Origin: Neisseria sp. KEM232
GTDB lineage: Bacteria; Pseudomonadota; Gammaproteobacteria; Burkholderiales; Neisseriaceae
Assembly (NCBI RefSeq): GCF_002237445.1
Contig: NZ_CP022527.1
Location: forward strand, 868,001 to 932,000
DNA length: 64,000 bases
Reading direction: 5' to 3'
Shown here: piece by piece, positions 16,662 through 23,669 of the stretch
Layout: each line of letters starts with the position of its first letter
Numbering within the stretch: the first letter of the stretch is position 1
Position numbers and translations under genes: made by a program
Notes under the pieces: model-generated
What the model was told of the DNA's origin: nothing
What the model saw: the letters and a program-made list of their open reading frames with translations, nothing else
Databases searched by the model: none

Positions 16662-17453
16662 TTACAGCAGCAGCGATTTGCCGTTGTGGGGATTGGCGGC
16701 TTTGGCGGCGGCGAGGAGGGCGGGGAAGTCGAGGCCGTATTGCTGCGCGAGTCGGCCGGCGCGTTTTTTCAGGGCGTCGAAACGCATCTCGCGCGGGCTT
16801 TGTTTGAAGGCGGCAACGGCGATGTTGCCGTGGCTTTCGGCGGGGATGTGCAAAACGCGTCCGTCGAAGCAGTTAGACAGGGTTTGCACGAAATGCGGGA
16901 AGCGGCGGTCGCCGCTCCACCAGTTGGTGACGAAGATGCCGTCTGAAGAGAGGGCGCGGCGGCAGTCTTGGAAAAATTCGGCGGTGACGAGGCTGTCGAT
17001 GATTTGTTCGCCGTCGAAGCCGTCGACCAGCAGGATGTCGGTGCCGCCGAGCAGGGTTTTGACATATTGCGCGCCGTCGGCTTCGACGATTTCGAAGTTC
17101 TGTCCTTCAAACGGCAGTTCGAACAGGCTGCGGGCGACGGCGATAACCTGGGGATTGATGTCGACGGCGGTTTGCCGCGTGTCGGGCAGGTACGCGTCTA
17201 TCCAGCGGGCGAACGAGCCGCCGCCGAGGCCGATTTGCGTGATGTGGGCGGGCGGGTCGGCAAAGAGCAGCCAGGCCATCATGGCGCGGCTGTACGAGAG
17301 GACGAGTTCGGCGGGCTTGTCGAGGCTCATCGAGCTTTGGATGGTGCTGCTGCCCAGATGCAGGGAGCGGATGCCGTTTTCTTCGGAGATGCCGACTTCG
17401 GGCAGGGCGTCGCGGGCGGGGCGCAGGCGGCGGTAGGGATGGCGGGGCGGCAT
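16662..17453 (-). CDS. Soluble spermidine-synthase-like methyltransferase-fold protein
   Basis: Encodes 263 residues without membrane segments. It has the aminopropyltransferase/methyltransferase core ITQIGLGGGSFARWIDAYLP, the acidic VDINPQVIAVAR, and VEADGAQYVKTLLGGTDILL. The DGFDG segment replaces the usual DxxDP active-site region. Many such proteins are annotated as polyamine synthases without proof. Its ATG overlaps the iscX stop in a TAATG arrangement, so it is translationally coupled to the end of the isc operon, an unexpected partner. Confidence 0.8.
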   Translation of the reverse strand: MPPRHPYRRLRPARDALPEVGISEENGIRSLHLGSSTIQSSMSLDKPAELVLSYSRAMMAWLLFADPPAHITQIGLGGGSFARWIDAYLPDTRQTAVDINPQVIAVARSLFELPFEGQNFEIVEADGAQYVKTLLGGTDILLVDGFDGEQIIDSLVTAEFFQDCRRALSSDGIFVTNWWSGDRRFPHFVQTLSNCFDGRVLHIPAESHGNIAVAAFKQSPREMRFDALKKRAGRLAQQYGLDFPALLAAAKAANPHNGKSLLL

Positions 17454-17650
17454 TATTCGGCTTCTTCAATCCAAGCCTGCTGCACGGCTTCGAGGATGCG
17501 CTCGCCGCAGCGGGCAGGGTCGTCGTCAAACTCGGGCAGGGCGAGAATCATGTCGCGCAACTGGGTGAAGCGCAGGGTTTTGGGGTCGATGCTTTCGCCG
17601 TGCAAATCGTAAAGCTCTTCGGCGATGCGTTGGGTGTCGGTCCATTTCAT
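17453..17650 (-). CDS. iscX: IscX, iron-sulphur cluster assembly accessory protein
   Basis: A 65-residue acidic protein that binds IscS and modulates iron delivery in Isc assembly. The family hallmarks MKWTDTQRIAEELYD and the acidic tail LPEFDDDPARCGERILEAVQ are clear. The ATG at 17650 is preferred over an upstream in-frame ATG at 17806, which would add a non-homologous DUS-containing leader. It is the last classical isc gene, about 190 bp after fdx. The stop overlaps the next ATG. Confidence 0.93.
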   Translation of the reverse strand: MKWTDTQRIAEELYDLHGESIDPKTLRFTQLRDMILALPEFDDDPARCGERILEAVQQAWIEEAE

Positions 17651-17837
17651 CATCGGTTTCCTTATGTGTTGTTTTTCGTGAAGAGGCCGTCTGAAAGGTG
17701 CGGGCGGGCGTTGGGGCTTTGCATGGTTTGGAGTTGCCAAATTTGAGAGTCCGACCCGCGTAGTGGTTTGCGGACATCTGCAACCGCGTGTGTCGCAAAG
17801 CGGCATACCCTGCCAATGTATTCAGACGACCTTGGTT

Positions 17838-18179
17838 TTAATGGTCTTCGCGGGCGTGGTTGATGGTGTATTTGGGGATTTCGACCACCAAATCTTCGTC
17901 GGCCACCACGGCCTGACAACTCAGGCGCGAGTCGGCTTCCAAGCCCCAAGCCTGGTCGAGCAGGTCTTCTTCAAGCTCGGTCGGCTCTTCCATGCTGTCG
18001 AAACCTTGGCGGATGATGACGTGGCAGGTGGTGCAGGCGCAGGATTTTTCACAGGCGTGATCGACTTCGATGTCGTGATCGAGCAATACGTCGAGTACGG
18101 TTTTGCCCTCGGGTGCGTCTTCGATGACCGCACCTTCGGGGCAGAGTGTGGCGTGTGGGAGTACGGTGATTTTGGGCAT
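17838..18179 (-). CDS. fdx: Fdx, ISC-type [2Fe-2S] ferredoxin
   Basis: Electron donor to the IscU/IscS assembly complex. The product has 113 residues. Three cluster ligands lie in DHACEKSCACTTCHVIIRQG (C-x5-C-x2-C) and the fourth in DSRLSCQAVV, the adrenodoxin-like pattern. It also has the acidic EEPTELEEDLLDQAWGLE stretch used for partner docking. It lies downstream of hscA and a TIGR02328 gene in the isc cluster. Confidence 0.95.
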   Translation of the reverse strand: MPKITVLPHATLCPEGAVIEDAPEGKTVLDVLLDHDIEVDHACEKSCACTTCHVIIRQGFDSMEEPTELEEDLLDQAWGLEADSRLSCQAVVADEDLVVEIPKYTINHAREDH

Positions 18180-18219
18180 TGTTTTTTCTCTTTATGAAAG
18201 TGGTTTGGGTTTTGCCGTT

Positions 18220-18615
18220 TCAGACGGCCTGTGTGCCGTCTGTATGGTTTATGTCGATTTCGATGCCTTTGTTTTTTAGGTTTTGCAGGCATTCGGCCAA
18301 ATAGGCGTCGTCGTGTTCGGGGTAAACGGGGCTGCTTTGGGTTTCAACGGTTTCCATCTGCTCGGCCGGCAGGCTTTTGCCGCGATATTCGGACGCGAGC
18401 CATTGTGCGTTGGGGCGGTAGCCGCGTTTTTGCATTTCCTGCATGATAAGCAGGTGGTAGCGGTAGAGCAGATAACGCGGATGGCGGAACACATAATTCA
18501 CCGTCGCGTGCGGCCTGCCCCAGCCCGCGCCGCGTAGGGCGGCGCATTCGCGGTGCTGTCCCAAAAGCTGGGCGCGGGGCAGGTGGGGAATGAGGGCTTC
18601 GTGCCAGAGGCGCAT
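18220..18615 (-). CDS. TIGR02328 family protein, related to pyrimidine-dimer glycosylase fold
   Basis: Encodes 131 residues starting MRLWHEALIPHLPRAQLLGQ, then HRECAALRGAGWGRPHATVN and VFRHPRYLLYRYHLLIMQEM. This is the TIGR02328 signature, distantly related to T4 DenV-type glycosylases. The role in bacteria is unknown. It sits between hscA and fdx in the isc cluster. The C-terminal 30 residues are variable and acidic. Confidence 0.8.
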   Translation of the reverse strand: MRLWHEALIPHLPRAQLLGQHRECAALRGAGWGRPHATVNYVFRHPRYLLYRYHLLIMQEMQKRGYRPNAQWLASEYRGKSLPAEQMETVETQSSPVYPEHDDAYLAECLQNLKNKGIEIDINHTDGTQAV

Positions 18616-18692
18616 ATTGTTTTACCTTTTCAGACGGCCTTTGGTGTGCCAATGTTTCAACAGGCCGTCTGAAACCGTTGTCCGTTTAAATA

Positions 18693-20546
18693 TTAAATAT
18701 CGTCCACGCTTTGGCCGGTGAGGGCGCGTTGGATATTGCGGTTCATGCGTTTGGCAGCGAAGTTGTCTGTGGCGTTGCCCAAGTCGGACACGGCGGCGCG
18801 GATTTCTTCGGCGCTGCCGCTGTTCAGACGGCCTTCGAGCGCGGCGATGCTGCTTTGGATGGCGGCAAGCTCGGCTTCGTCGAGCAGGTCGGCATCGAGT
18901 TCCAGCGCGGCGGCTACGGCACCGAGCAGCCCTTCGGCTTCGACGGCGGCTTCGGCGCGGGCGCGGGCGGCCATGTCTTCAGCGGCGTTGGCCATGCTGT
19001 CTTTGAGCATCTGCGTGATGGTGTCGTCGTCGAGGCCGTAAGAGGGTTTGACTTCGATTTGCGCCTGCACGCCGGTGGACTGCTCCTGCGCGGATACCGA
19101 CAACAGGCCGTCTGCATCGACTTGGAAGGTAACGCGGATACGCGCCGCGCCGGCGGCCATCGGCGGAATGCCGCGCAGGGTGAATTTGGCGAGGCTGCGG
19201 CAGTCGGACACCAGTTCGCGCTCGCCCTGTACGACGTGCACGGTCATGGCGGTTTGGCCGTCTTTAAAGGTGGTGAAATCTTGGGCGCGGGCGGTGGGGA
19301 TGGTGGAATTGCGCGGAATGATTTTTTCGGCAAGGCCGCCGTAGGTTTCAAGGCCGAGCGATAGGGGAATCACGTCGAGCAGCAGCCATTCGCCGGCAGT
19401 TTTGTTGCCCGCGAGCACGTCGGCCTGCATGGCCGCGCCCAGCGCGACGACTTGGTCGGGGTTGAGGTTGTTGAGCGGCGTTTGGCCGAAGAATGTGGCT
19501 ACGGCCTGTTGGATATGCGGCATACGGGTCGAGCCGCCTACCATAATCACGCCTTTGATGTCGGCTTTGGATACGCCCGCGTCTTTGAGCGCCTGCTTCA
19601 CCGGTTCGATGGTTTTTTGCACCAGATGGCGCGTTAACTCTTGAAATTCTTGGCGGGTAACGGTGGCGCGGATTTGGCGGCCGTCTGAAAGCGCGGTTTC
19701 GATAAGGGTTTGCTCGTGTGCGGTCAACTCTTCTTTGGCGCGGCGGGCGAGCGAGAGCAGGAGCCGGCTGTCTTGGTCGGATAATTGCGACAGGCCGTGT
19801 TGTTCGAGCAGGTGGCAGAACAGGCGTTGGTCGAAATCGTCGCCGCCCAAGGCGCTGTCGCCGTTGGTAGATTTGACTTGAAACAAGCCCTTGCTCAATT
19901 CGAGTACGGACACGTCGAACGTACCGCCGCCGAGGTCGTACACCACAAACGTGCCTTCCGAGCCGTTGTCGAGGCCGTAGGCGATGGCGGCGGCGGTCGG
20001 CTCGTTGAGCAGGCGTAACACATTGATGCCGGCCAGACGCGCCGCGTCTTTGGTGGCTTGGCGTTGCGCGTCGTCGAAATAGGCGGGTACGGTAATCACC
20101 GCGCCGACCAGCGCGCCGCCGAGGCTTTCTTCGGCGCGGGTTTTGAGGGTTTTGAGGATTTCGGCGGATACGTCGATGGGGTTTTTCACGCCCTGGCGCG
20201 TGGCCAGACCGATGATTCGCTCGCTCTCGTCAAACCGATATGGCAGCGAGGCGGCGTCGATGTCTTCGAGTTTGCGGCCGATAAGGCGTTTGGCCGAGCT
20301 GATTGTGTTTTGCGGGTCGGTTTTTTGCGCGGCGAGGGCTTCATGGCCGACGGTGATGCCGTCTGAAAGATAGCGTACGACCGAAGGCAACGCGGCGTGG
20401 CCTTGTTCGTCGGGCAGGCAGGTGGCGCTGCCGCTTTTAACGGTGGCAACGAGGCTGTTGGTGGTACCCAAGTCGATACCGACGGCGAGACGGTGTTGGT
20501 GTGGGGCGGCAGACATGCCGGGTTCGGCGATTTGCAAAAGAGCCAT
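18693..20546 (-). CDS. hscA: HscA, Hsp70-class chaperone for Fe-S cluster transfer
   Basis: ATP-dependent chaperone that, with HscB, releases clusters from IscU. From the ATG at 20546 (MALLQIAEPGM) the product is 617 residues, as in E. coli (616). The ATPase domain has VGIDLGTTNSLVATV, VYDLGGGTFDVSVLEL and VIMVGGSTRMPHIQQAV. The substrate domain and a helical lid follow. The frame remains open upstream to 20813, but that part has no homology. DUS copies inside encode YLSDGI and ALSDGR in surface loops. Confidence 0.95.
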   Translation of the reverse strand: MALLQIAEPGMSAAPHQHRLAVGIDLGTTNSLVATVKSGSATCLPDEQGHAALPSVVRYLSDGITVGHEALAAQKTDPQNTISSAKRLIGRKLEDIDAASLPYRFDESERIIGLATRQGVKNPIDVSAEILKTLKTRAEESLGGALVGAVITVPAYFDDAQRQATKDAARLAGINVLRLLNEPTAAAIAYGLDNGSEGTFVVYDLGGGTFDVSVLELSKGLFQVKSTNGDSALGGDDFDQRLFCHLLEQHGLSQLSDQDSRLLLSLARRAKEELTAHEQTLIETALSDGRQIRATVTRQEFQELTRHLVQKTIEPVKQALKDAGVSKADIKGVIMVGGSTRMPHIQQAVATFFGQTPLNNLNPDQVVALGAAMQADVLAGNKTAGEWLLLDVIPLSLGLETYGGLAEKIIPRNSTIPTARAQDFTTFKDGQTAMTVHVVQGERELVSDCRSLAKFTLRGIPPMAAGAARIRVTFQVDADGLLSVSAQEQSTGVQAQIEVKPSYGLDDDTITQMLKDSMANAAEDMAARARAEAAVEAEGLLGAVAAALELDADLLDEAELAAIQSSIAALEGRLNSGSAEEIRAAVSDLGNATDNFAAKRMNRNIQRALTGQSVDDI

Positions 20547-20608
20547 GGTGTTTTGGGAAGTTTGTGTGTTCGGGTTGGAAGGAGACGTTTCAGGTTTCAG
20601 ACGGCCTG

Positions 20609-21106
20609 TCAGGCTTGGCGGATTTCGCGCAGCAGTTTGTCGAAAAAACGTCCCTGCCGCACTAGCTGCGCCGCCTCGTCGTGCCGCTTGTCGGCAAATG
20701 CCTGATGCAGTTCGGCAAACAGTTTTTCTGCTTCGGCGGCGATCTCGTTTTCCAGATTTTTCAGCGCGGCGGCTTCGTTTTCCATCTGTGCTTCCATCAG
20801 CGTTTCGCGCCATTCCATCTGCTGCATCAGAAATTCGGGCGCAAACGAAGTATGTTCGGGCGCGTCGGCGTCGATGCCCTGCTCTTTGAGCAGGTAGGCG
20901 GCGCGATCGATGGGGCTTTTCAGCGTGCGGTAGGCTTCGTTGACGGTGGCCGACATCATCACGGCCTGCTTCTGTTCAAACGCGGATGCGGCGGCAAAAC
21001 GATCGGGGTGGAAACGCGCGGCCAGCGTGCGGTAGCGGCTTTCCAGCGTATCTTCGTCAAGCGTAAAGCCTGCGGGTAGATTGAACAATGTAAAGTATTG
21101 GTTCAT
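20609..21106 (-). CDS. hscB: HscB, J-domain co-chaperone
   Basis: Type III J-protein that delivers IscU to HscA and stimulates its ATPase. The product has 165 residues. The J-domain has the HPD motif in ARFHPDRFAAASAFEQ. A C-terminal three-helix IscU-binding domain includes LEQ/MEWRETLMEAQ. The ATG at 21106 lies only eight bases from the edge of a Correia-like element (21114-21218). It is therefore cut off from iscA transcription and probably relies on a promoter in or near that repeat. Confidence 0.93.
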   Translation of the reverse strand: MNQYFTLFNLPAGFTLDEDTLESRYRTLAARFHPDRFAAASAFEQKQAVMMSATVNEAYRTLKSPIDRAAYLLKEQGIDADAPEHTSFAPEFLMQQMEWRETLMEAQMENEAAALKNLENEIAAEAEKLFAELHQAFADKRHDEAAQLVRQGRFFDKLLREIRQA

Positions 21107-21113
21107 AAAAATA

Positions 21114-21218
21114 TATAGTGAAACAAAATAGAAAATCTACGGCGTTGCTGTGCCTTGCCGTATTACTCATGCTGTCTGCGGCTTGCTGCCTTGTATCTTT
21201 CCTATTTTGTTTCACTAT
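21114..21218. repeat. Correia-like element (CREE), complete
   Basis: A 105-bp element with about 20-bp terminal inverted repeats (tatagtgaaacaaaata at the left end). The core has tctacggcgttgctg and ctgtctgcggcttgctgcc, characteristic of Correia repeats. TA dinucleotides at both tips agree with TA-targeted insertion. It lies between hscB and arfA. Correia elements are known to carry outward promoters and IHF sites; here the left tip sits directly ahead of hscB. Confidence 0.85.
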
Positions 21219-21220
21219 TT

Positions 21221-21249
21221 TTGCCGTTTCAGACAGCCTTGTATATAAT
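21221..21249 (+). promoter_or_regulatory. Sigma-70-type promoter for arfA
   Basis: -35 TTGCCG (21221-21226), 17-bp spacer, -10 TATAAT (21244-21249), about 31 bp before the arfA ATG. The -35 lies immediately outside the Correia-like element. Confidence 0.7.
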
Positions 21250-21279
21250 CCGCCGTCCGTAAAACAAAAGGAAAATCAA

Positions 21280-21504
21280 ATGAGTGCGAAAGTGCAGCAC
21301 AATAAAGGCAAAATCCGCGACAATGCCTTAAAAGCCCTGGTGAAATCCAATTTGTTCCGCCACAAAACGGAGCGGAAGAAAAAAGGCAAAGGCAGCTACC
21401 ACAGGCAGTCTGCTAAAAAATGGCGGGACGGTTTTGAAAACTGTCCCGTCTTTTTTGCGCGTCTCAAACGTGGAAACTCTCGCCACAGCCGCATGATTCT
21501 TTGA
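21280..21504 (+). CDS. arfA: ArfA, alternative ribosome-rescue factor
   Basis: Releases ribosomes stalled on non-stop mRNA by recruiting RF2, as backup for tmRNA. The 74-residue frame begins MSAKVQHNKGKIRDNALKAL and contains NLFRHKTERKKKGKGSY and HRQSAKKWRDG, the ArfA core. An AAGGAAAAT ribosome site precedes the ATG at 21280; the frame open from 21118 runs through the Correia element and is rejected. An intrinsic terminator lies inside the coding region (21424-21456), so the mRNA would usually be truncated. In E. coli and others this makes arfA a tmRNA target and keeps it off unless trans-translation fails. The 3' end overlaps convergent iscA by 41 bp. Confidence 0.9.
   Translation: MSAKVQHNKGKIRDNALKALVKSNLFRHKTERKKKGKGSYHRQSAKKWRDGFENCPVFFARLKRGNSRHSRMIL
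21424..21456. terminator. Bidirectional terminator inside arfA
   Basis: The stem cgggacggtttt pairs with its complement, followed by tctttttt on the plus strand and, on the minus strand, by a T-run from the aaaaaa at 21415. It truncates arfA mRNA within the coding region and also lies just after the iscA stop, so it can end iscA transcripts. Confidence 0.85.
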
Positions 21505-21784
21505 CATTCGGGTTTTCAAATTTGAAACCTTCCTGCAAGCCTTCTTTGGTGTAATCCACCTGCGTGCCGTCGAGATAAACCAGACTTTTGGGGTCGATGA
21601 ACACTTTGGCGCCGTGCTCTTCAAATACCATGTCTTCGGCGGCGGGCTCGTCGACAAATTCGAGGTTGTAGGCCATACCCGAGCAGCCGCTGGTTTTTAC
21701 GCCCAAGCGCACGCCGATGCCTTTGCCGCGTTTGGTCAGGTAGCTGTTGATGTATTTGGCGGCGTTTTCTGTGATGGTAATCAT
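21464..21784 (-). CDS. iscA: IscA, A-type Fe-S carrier
   Basis: A-type carrier or iron donor in cluster delivery. The 106 residues carry the three conserved cysteines: GVKTSGCSGMAY and the C-terminal CGCGESFHV. An AAGGAA ribosome site lies ahead of the ATG at 21784. It is preceded by an HhH gene and followed by convergent arfA instead of hscB, so the usual iscA-hscB continuity is broken. Confidence 0.94.
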   Translation of the reverse strand: MITITENAAKYINSYLTKRGKGIGVRLGVKTSGCSGMAYNLEFVDEPAAEDMVFEEHGAKVFIDPKSLVYLDGTQVDYTKEGLQEGFKFENPNVKESCGCGESFHV

Positions 21785-21824
21785 GTTTTTCCTTTGCTTT
21801 GTTTTTCAGACGGCCTTTCGGGTT

Positions 21825-22073
21825 TTAGAGGCCGTCTGAAACGGTTTGTTTAGCCCATGCGACTGCGGCGGCGATGGCGGCTTTGGCCTGCGGGCCGTTT
21901 TTCCAACAGGTCGAGCCGGTTAAAGCCGCGCCCTGCTGCAAAATATCGGCGGGGTCGGCGGCGGCGAGTTTTTCCGCATCATCCAAACCCATTTGCTGCA
22001 AACGCTGCAATACCGTTTTGCCCACGCCTTTCACAGCCAAGAGCGAGACGGTTTGCGCTTCGGTAAAAGGCAT
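21825..22073 (-). CDS. Small helix-hairpin-helix domain protein
   Basis: An 82-residue protein with a helix-hairpin-helix-like segment (LLAVKGVGKTVLQRLQQMGL), then a short region with one Cys (GSTCWKNGPQAKAAIAAAVA) and a tail partly encoded by a DUS (QTVSDGL). HhH motifs usually bind DNA backbone. The link to Fe-S assembly is unknown, although it lies between iscU and iscA. A GGGAG ribosome site precedes the ATG. Confidence 0.7.
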   Translation of the reverse strand: MPFTEAQTVSLLAVKGVGKTVLQRLQQMGLDDAEKLAAADPADILQQGAALTGSTCWKNGPQAKAAIAAAVAWAKQTVSDGL

Positions 22074-22120
22074 AAATGCTCCCGATTCGGTTTCAGACGG
22101 CCTCTGTCGTCGGCCAAGGC

Positions 22121-22513
22121 TTAGGCCGTTACCGCTTCTTTTTTCTTGCGGTAGTCGGCTACAGCGGCTTTTACCGCATCTTCGGCCAGAATCGAGCAGT
22201 GGATTTTTACGGGCGGCAGCTCCAACTCTTCGGCGATGTCGCTGTTTTTAATCGCCAAAGCATCGTCGAGACTTTTGCCTTTGACCCATTCGGTAATCAG
22301 GCTGGAAGAGGCAATGGCCGAGCCACAGCCGTAGGTTTTGAATTTGGCATCTTCGATGATGCCCTCATCGTTCACTTTAATCTGCAAACGCATTACGTCG
22401 CCGCAGGCCGGTGCGCCGACCATGCCGGTGCCGACCGAGTCGTCGCCTTTGTCGAACGTGCCGACGTTGCGGGGGTTTTCGTAATGGTCAATTACTTTGT
22501 CGCTGTATGCCAT
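22121..22513 (-). CDS. iscU: IscU, Fe-S cluster scaffold
   Basis: Scaffold on which IscS builds the cluster. From the ATG at 22513 (AAGGAAACC upstream) there are 130 residues. The ligands are Cys in GAPACGDVMRL, KTYGCGSAIASS and KIHCSILAED. The HscA recognition motif LPPVK is present just before the third Cys. An in-frame extension to 22702 has no homology. It is separated from iscS by brnT, brnA and a lipoprotein gene. Confidence 0.96.
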   Translation of the reverse strand: MAYSDKVIDHYENPRNVGTFDKGDDSVGTGMVGAPACGDVMRLQIKVNDEGIIEDAKFKTYGCGSAIASSSLITEWVKGKSLDDALAIKNSDIAEELELPPVKIHCSILAEDAVKAAVADYRKKKEAVTA

Positions 22514-22628
22514 GATGTGGTTTCCTTGTGTATTTGCGTTTGTTGACAATATGTTGTCGTTTCGCTTGGTTTCAATCCGGTTGGTTTCAGACGGCCTCAT
22601 GAAGGTGGGTAGAGGCCGTCTGAAAGGC

Positions 22629-23129
22629 TTATTCCTGTTTCTGCAAATTGTATCGGCTGTTTTCTTTAAAGCCGCTCTGCTCTGCCGCGAGCATTTGCAC
22701 ATAGCCCTCGGCCACGAAAAAACGTGCTTGAGCGGCGTGTTCGTCTAGCTTCACGATGCTGCCGTCGCCCTCCCATGTAAAGCTGCCTTTTTCTACCGTT
22801 TTCAGCGGCTCTTTGCCGCCTTGCGAATCGGTGGTCAGGATATAGGTTTTATCGTCATTGAGCTGCAAAGTAACGAGGTTTTTGCTGCAATCGGCGCAGG
22901 GCAACGCTCCTTGATAAATACCCGGCCAGTCGAGCGAGTTTTCGGCATTGTGGCCGTCTGAAACGGCTTCTGCCGATGTTTCCGACGCATTGCTTGCGGC
23001 TGAAGCGGTTTGCGTCGGTACGGAAGCGGCTGCGTTATCGGGCTGATGGTTTTCCGCCTGGCCGCCGCAGGCTGCCGAAAGCAGCACGGCGGCAAGGGCG
23101 GAGAGTTTGGTAGAAAGTAATGGTTTCAT
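22629..23129 (-). CDS. NlpE-like lipoprotein
   Basis: A 166-residue precursor. The N-terminal signal has a lipobox (LLSAAC), so the mature protein would be a lipoprotein. A low-complexity Ala/Ser/Thr linker (about residues 25-65) contains a DUS-encoded AVSDGHN. The folded domain begins LDWPGIYQGALPCADCSKNL, with the CxxC of the NlpE/CopL family, and has the beta-strand pattern of NlpE N-domains. NlpE proteins bind metal or sense envelope stress. The position between brnA and iscU inside the isc cluster is unusual. Confidence 0.82.
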   Translation of the reverse strand: MKPLLSTKLSALAAVLLSAACGGQAENHQPDNAAASVPTQTASAASNASETSAEAVSDGHNAENSLDWPGIYQGALPCADCSKNLVTLQLNDDKTYILTTDSQGGKEPLKTVEKGSFTWEGDGSIVKLDEHAAQARFFVAEGYVQMLAAEQSGFKENSRYNLQKQE

Positions 23130-23169
23130 TTTTACTGTATCGGGTTAAGAGCGTTTCAGACGGCCTGAG

Positions 23170-23385
23170 TCATTCGCCGTGCCATTCGATAACGGGCTTT
23201 TTATGTTTGGCTGCACACTCGTGTAAAAACGAATGAATCAGGACTTGATACGGCACACCCATTTCTTTCGCCAGATTTTGAAAATAGGCCATATCGGTTT
23301 CATCAATGCTGACGAGCACGTTTTTTTTCAACTGCTTGGCGTAGGGGTTTTTGACTGCTTGGCTGAAGTCGTATTCGGACTGCAT
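23170..23385 (-). CDS. brnA: BrnA-family antitoxin
   Basis: A 71-residue protein with a ribbon-helix-helix-like middle (KKNVLVSIDETDMAYFQNLA), then KEMGVPYQVLIHSFLHECA, typical of BrnA/CopG-type antitoxins that neutralise BrnT and repress the operon. It starts 3 bp after the brnT stop, a usual toxin-first BrnTA layout. Family assignment rests on the partner as much as on its own sequence. Confidence 0.8.
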   Translation of the reverse strand: MQSEYDFSQAVKNPYAKQLKKNVLVSIDETDMAYFQNLAKEMGVPYQVLIHSFLHECAAKHKKPVIEWHGE

Positions 23386-23387
23386 GA

Positions 23388-23669
23388 CTATCTCCTGTTC
23401 CTATACTGTTTGTTCTCATTGGTGGTGGCACGACGCGCGGAAATGATGCGGATATTATCTCCGCGTTCACAATGTACGACCACCAAAACCCGCAAGGATT
23501 CGCTCATGCCTAAAAGAACAAAGCGGTCTTCGTCGTCAGAATGCTCGGTATCGGCAATCAACAAAGCGTTTTCATCCCAAAAGACTGTAACTGCCTCTTC
23601 AAATGAAACACCGTGCTTTTCCAAATTAAGCGAAGCCTTTACCGAATGCCATTCAAACCCTTCAATCAT
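23388..23669 (-). CDS. brnT: BrnT-family ribonuclease toxin
   Basis: A RelE-fold mRNA-cleaving toxin. From the ATG at 23669 (93 residues) it has the family motifs GFEWHSVKASLNLEKHGVSF, EEAVTVFWD, HSDDEDRFVLLGMS and the C-terminal IRIISARRATTNENKQY. The ATG shares bases with the iscS stop as TGATG, so toxin translation may be coupled to iscS; a longer start at 23684 is possible. Intact residues suggest an active module. Confidence 0.87.
   Translation of the reverse strand: MIEGFEWHSVKASLNLEKHGVSFEEAVTVFWDENALLIADTEHSDDEDRFVLLGMSESLRVLVVVHCERGDNIRIISARRATTNENKQYRNRR

Noticed and set aside
21118..21279. N-terminal extension of arfA through the Correia element
   Set aside because: The extension is repeat sequence; a good ribosome site, promoter and homology start lie at 21280.
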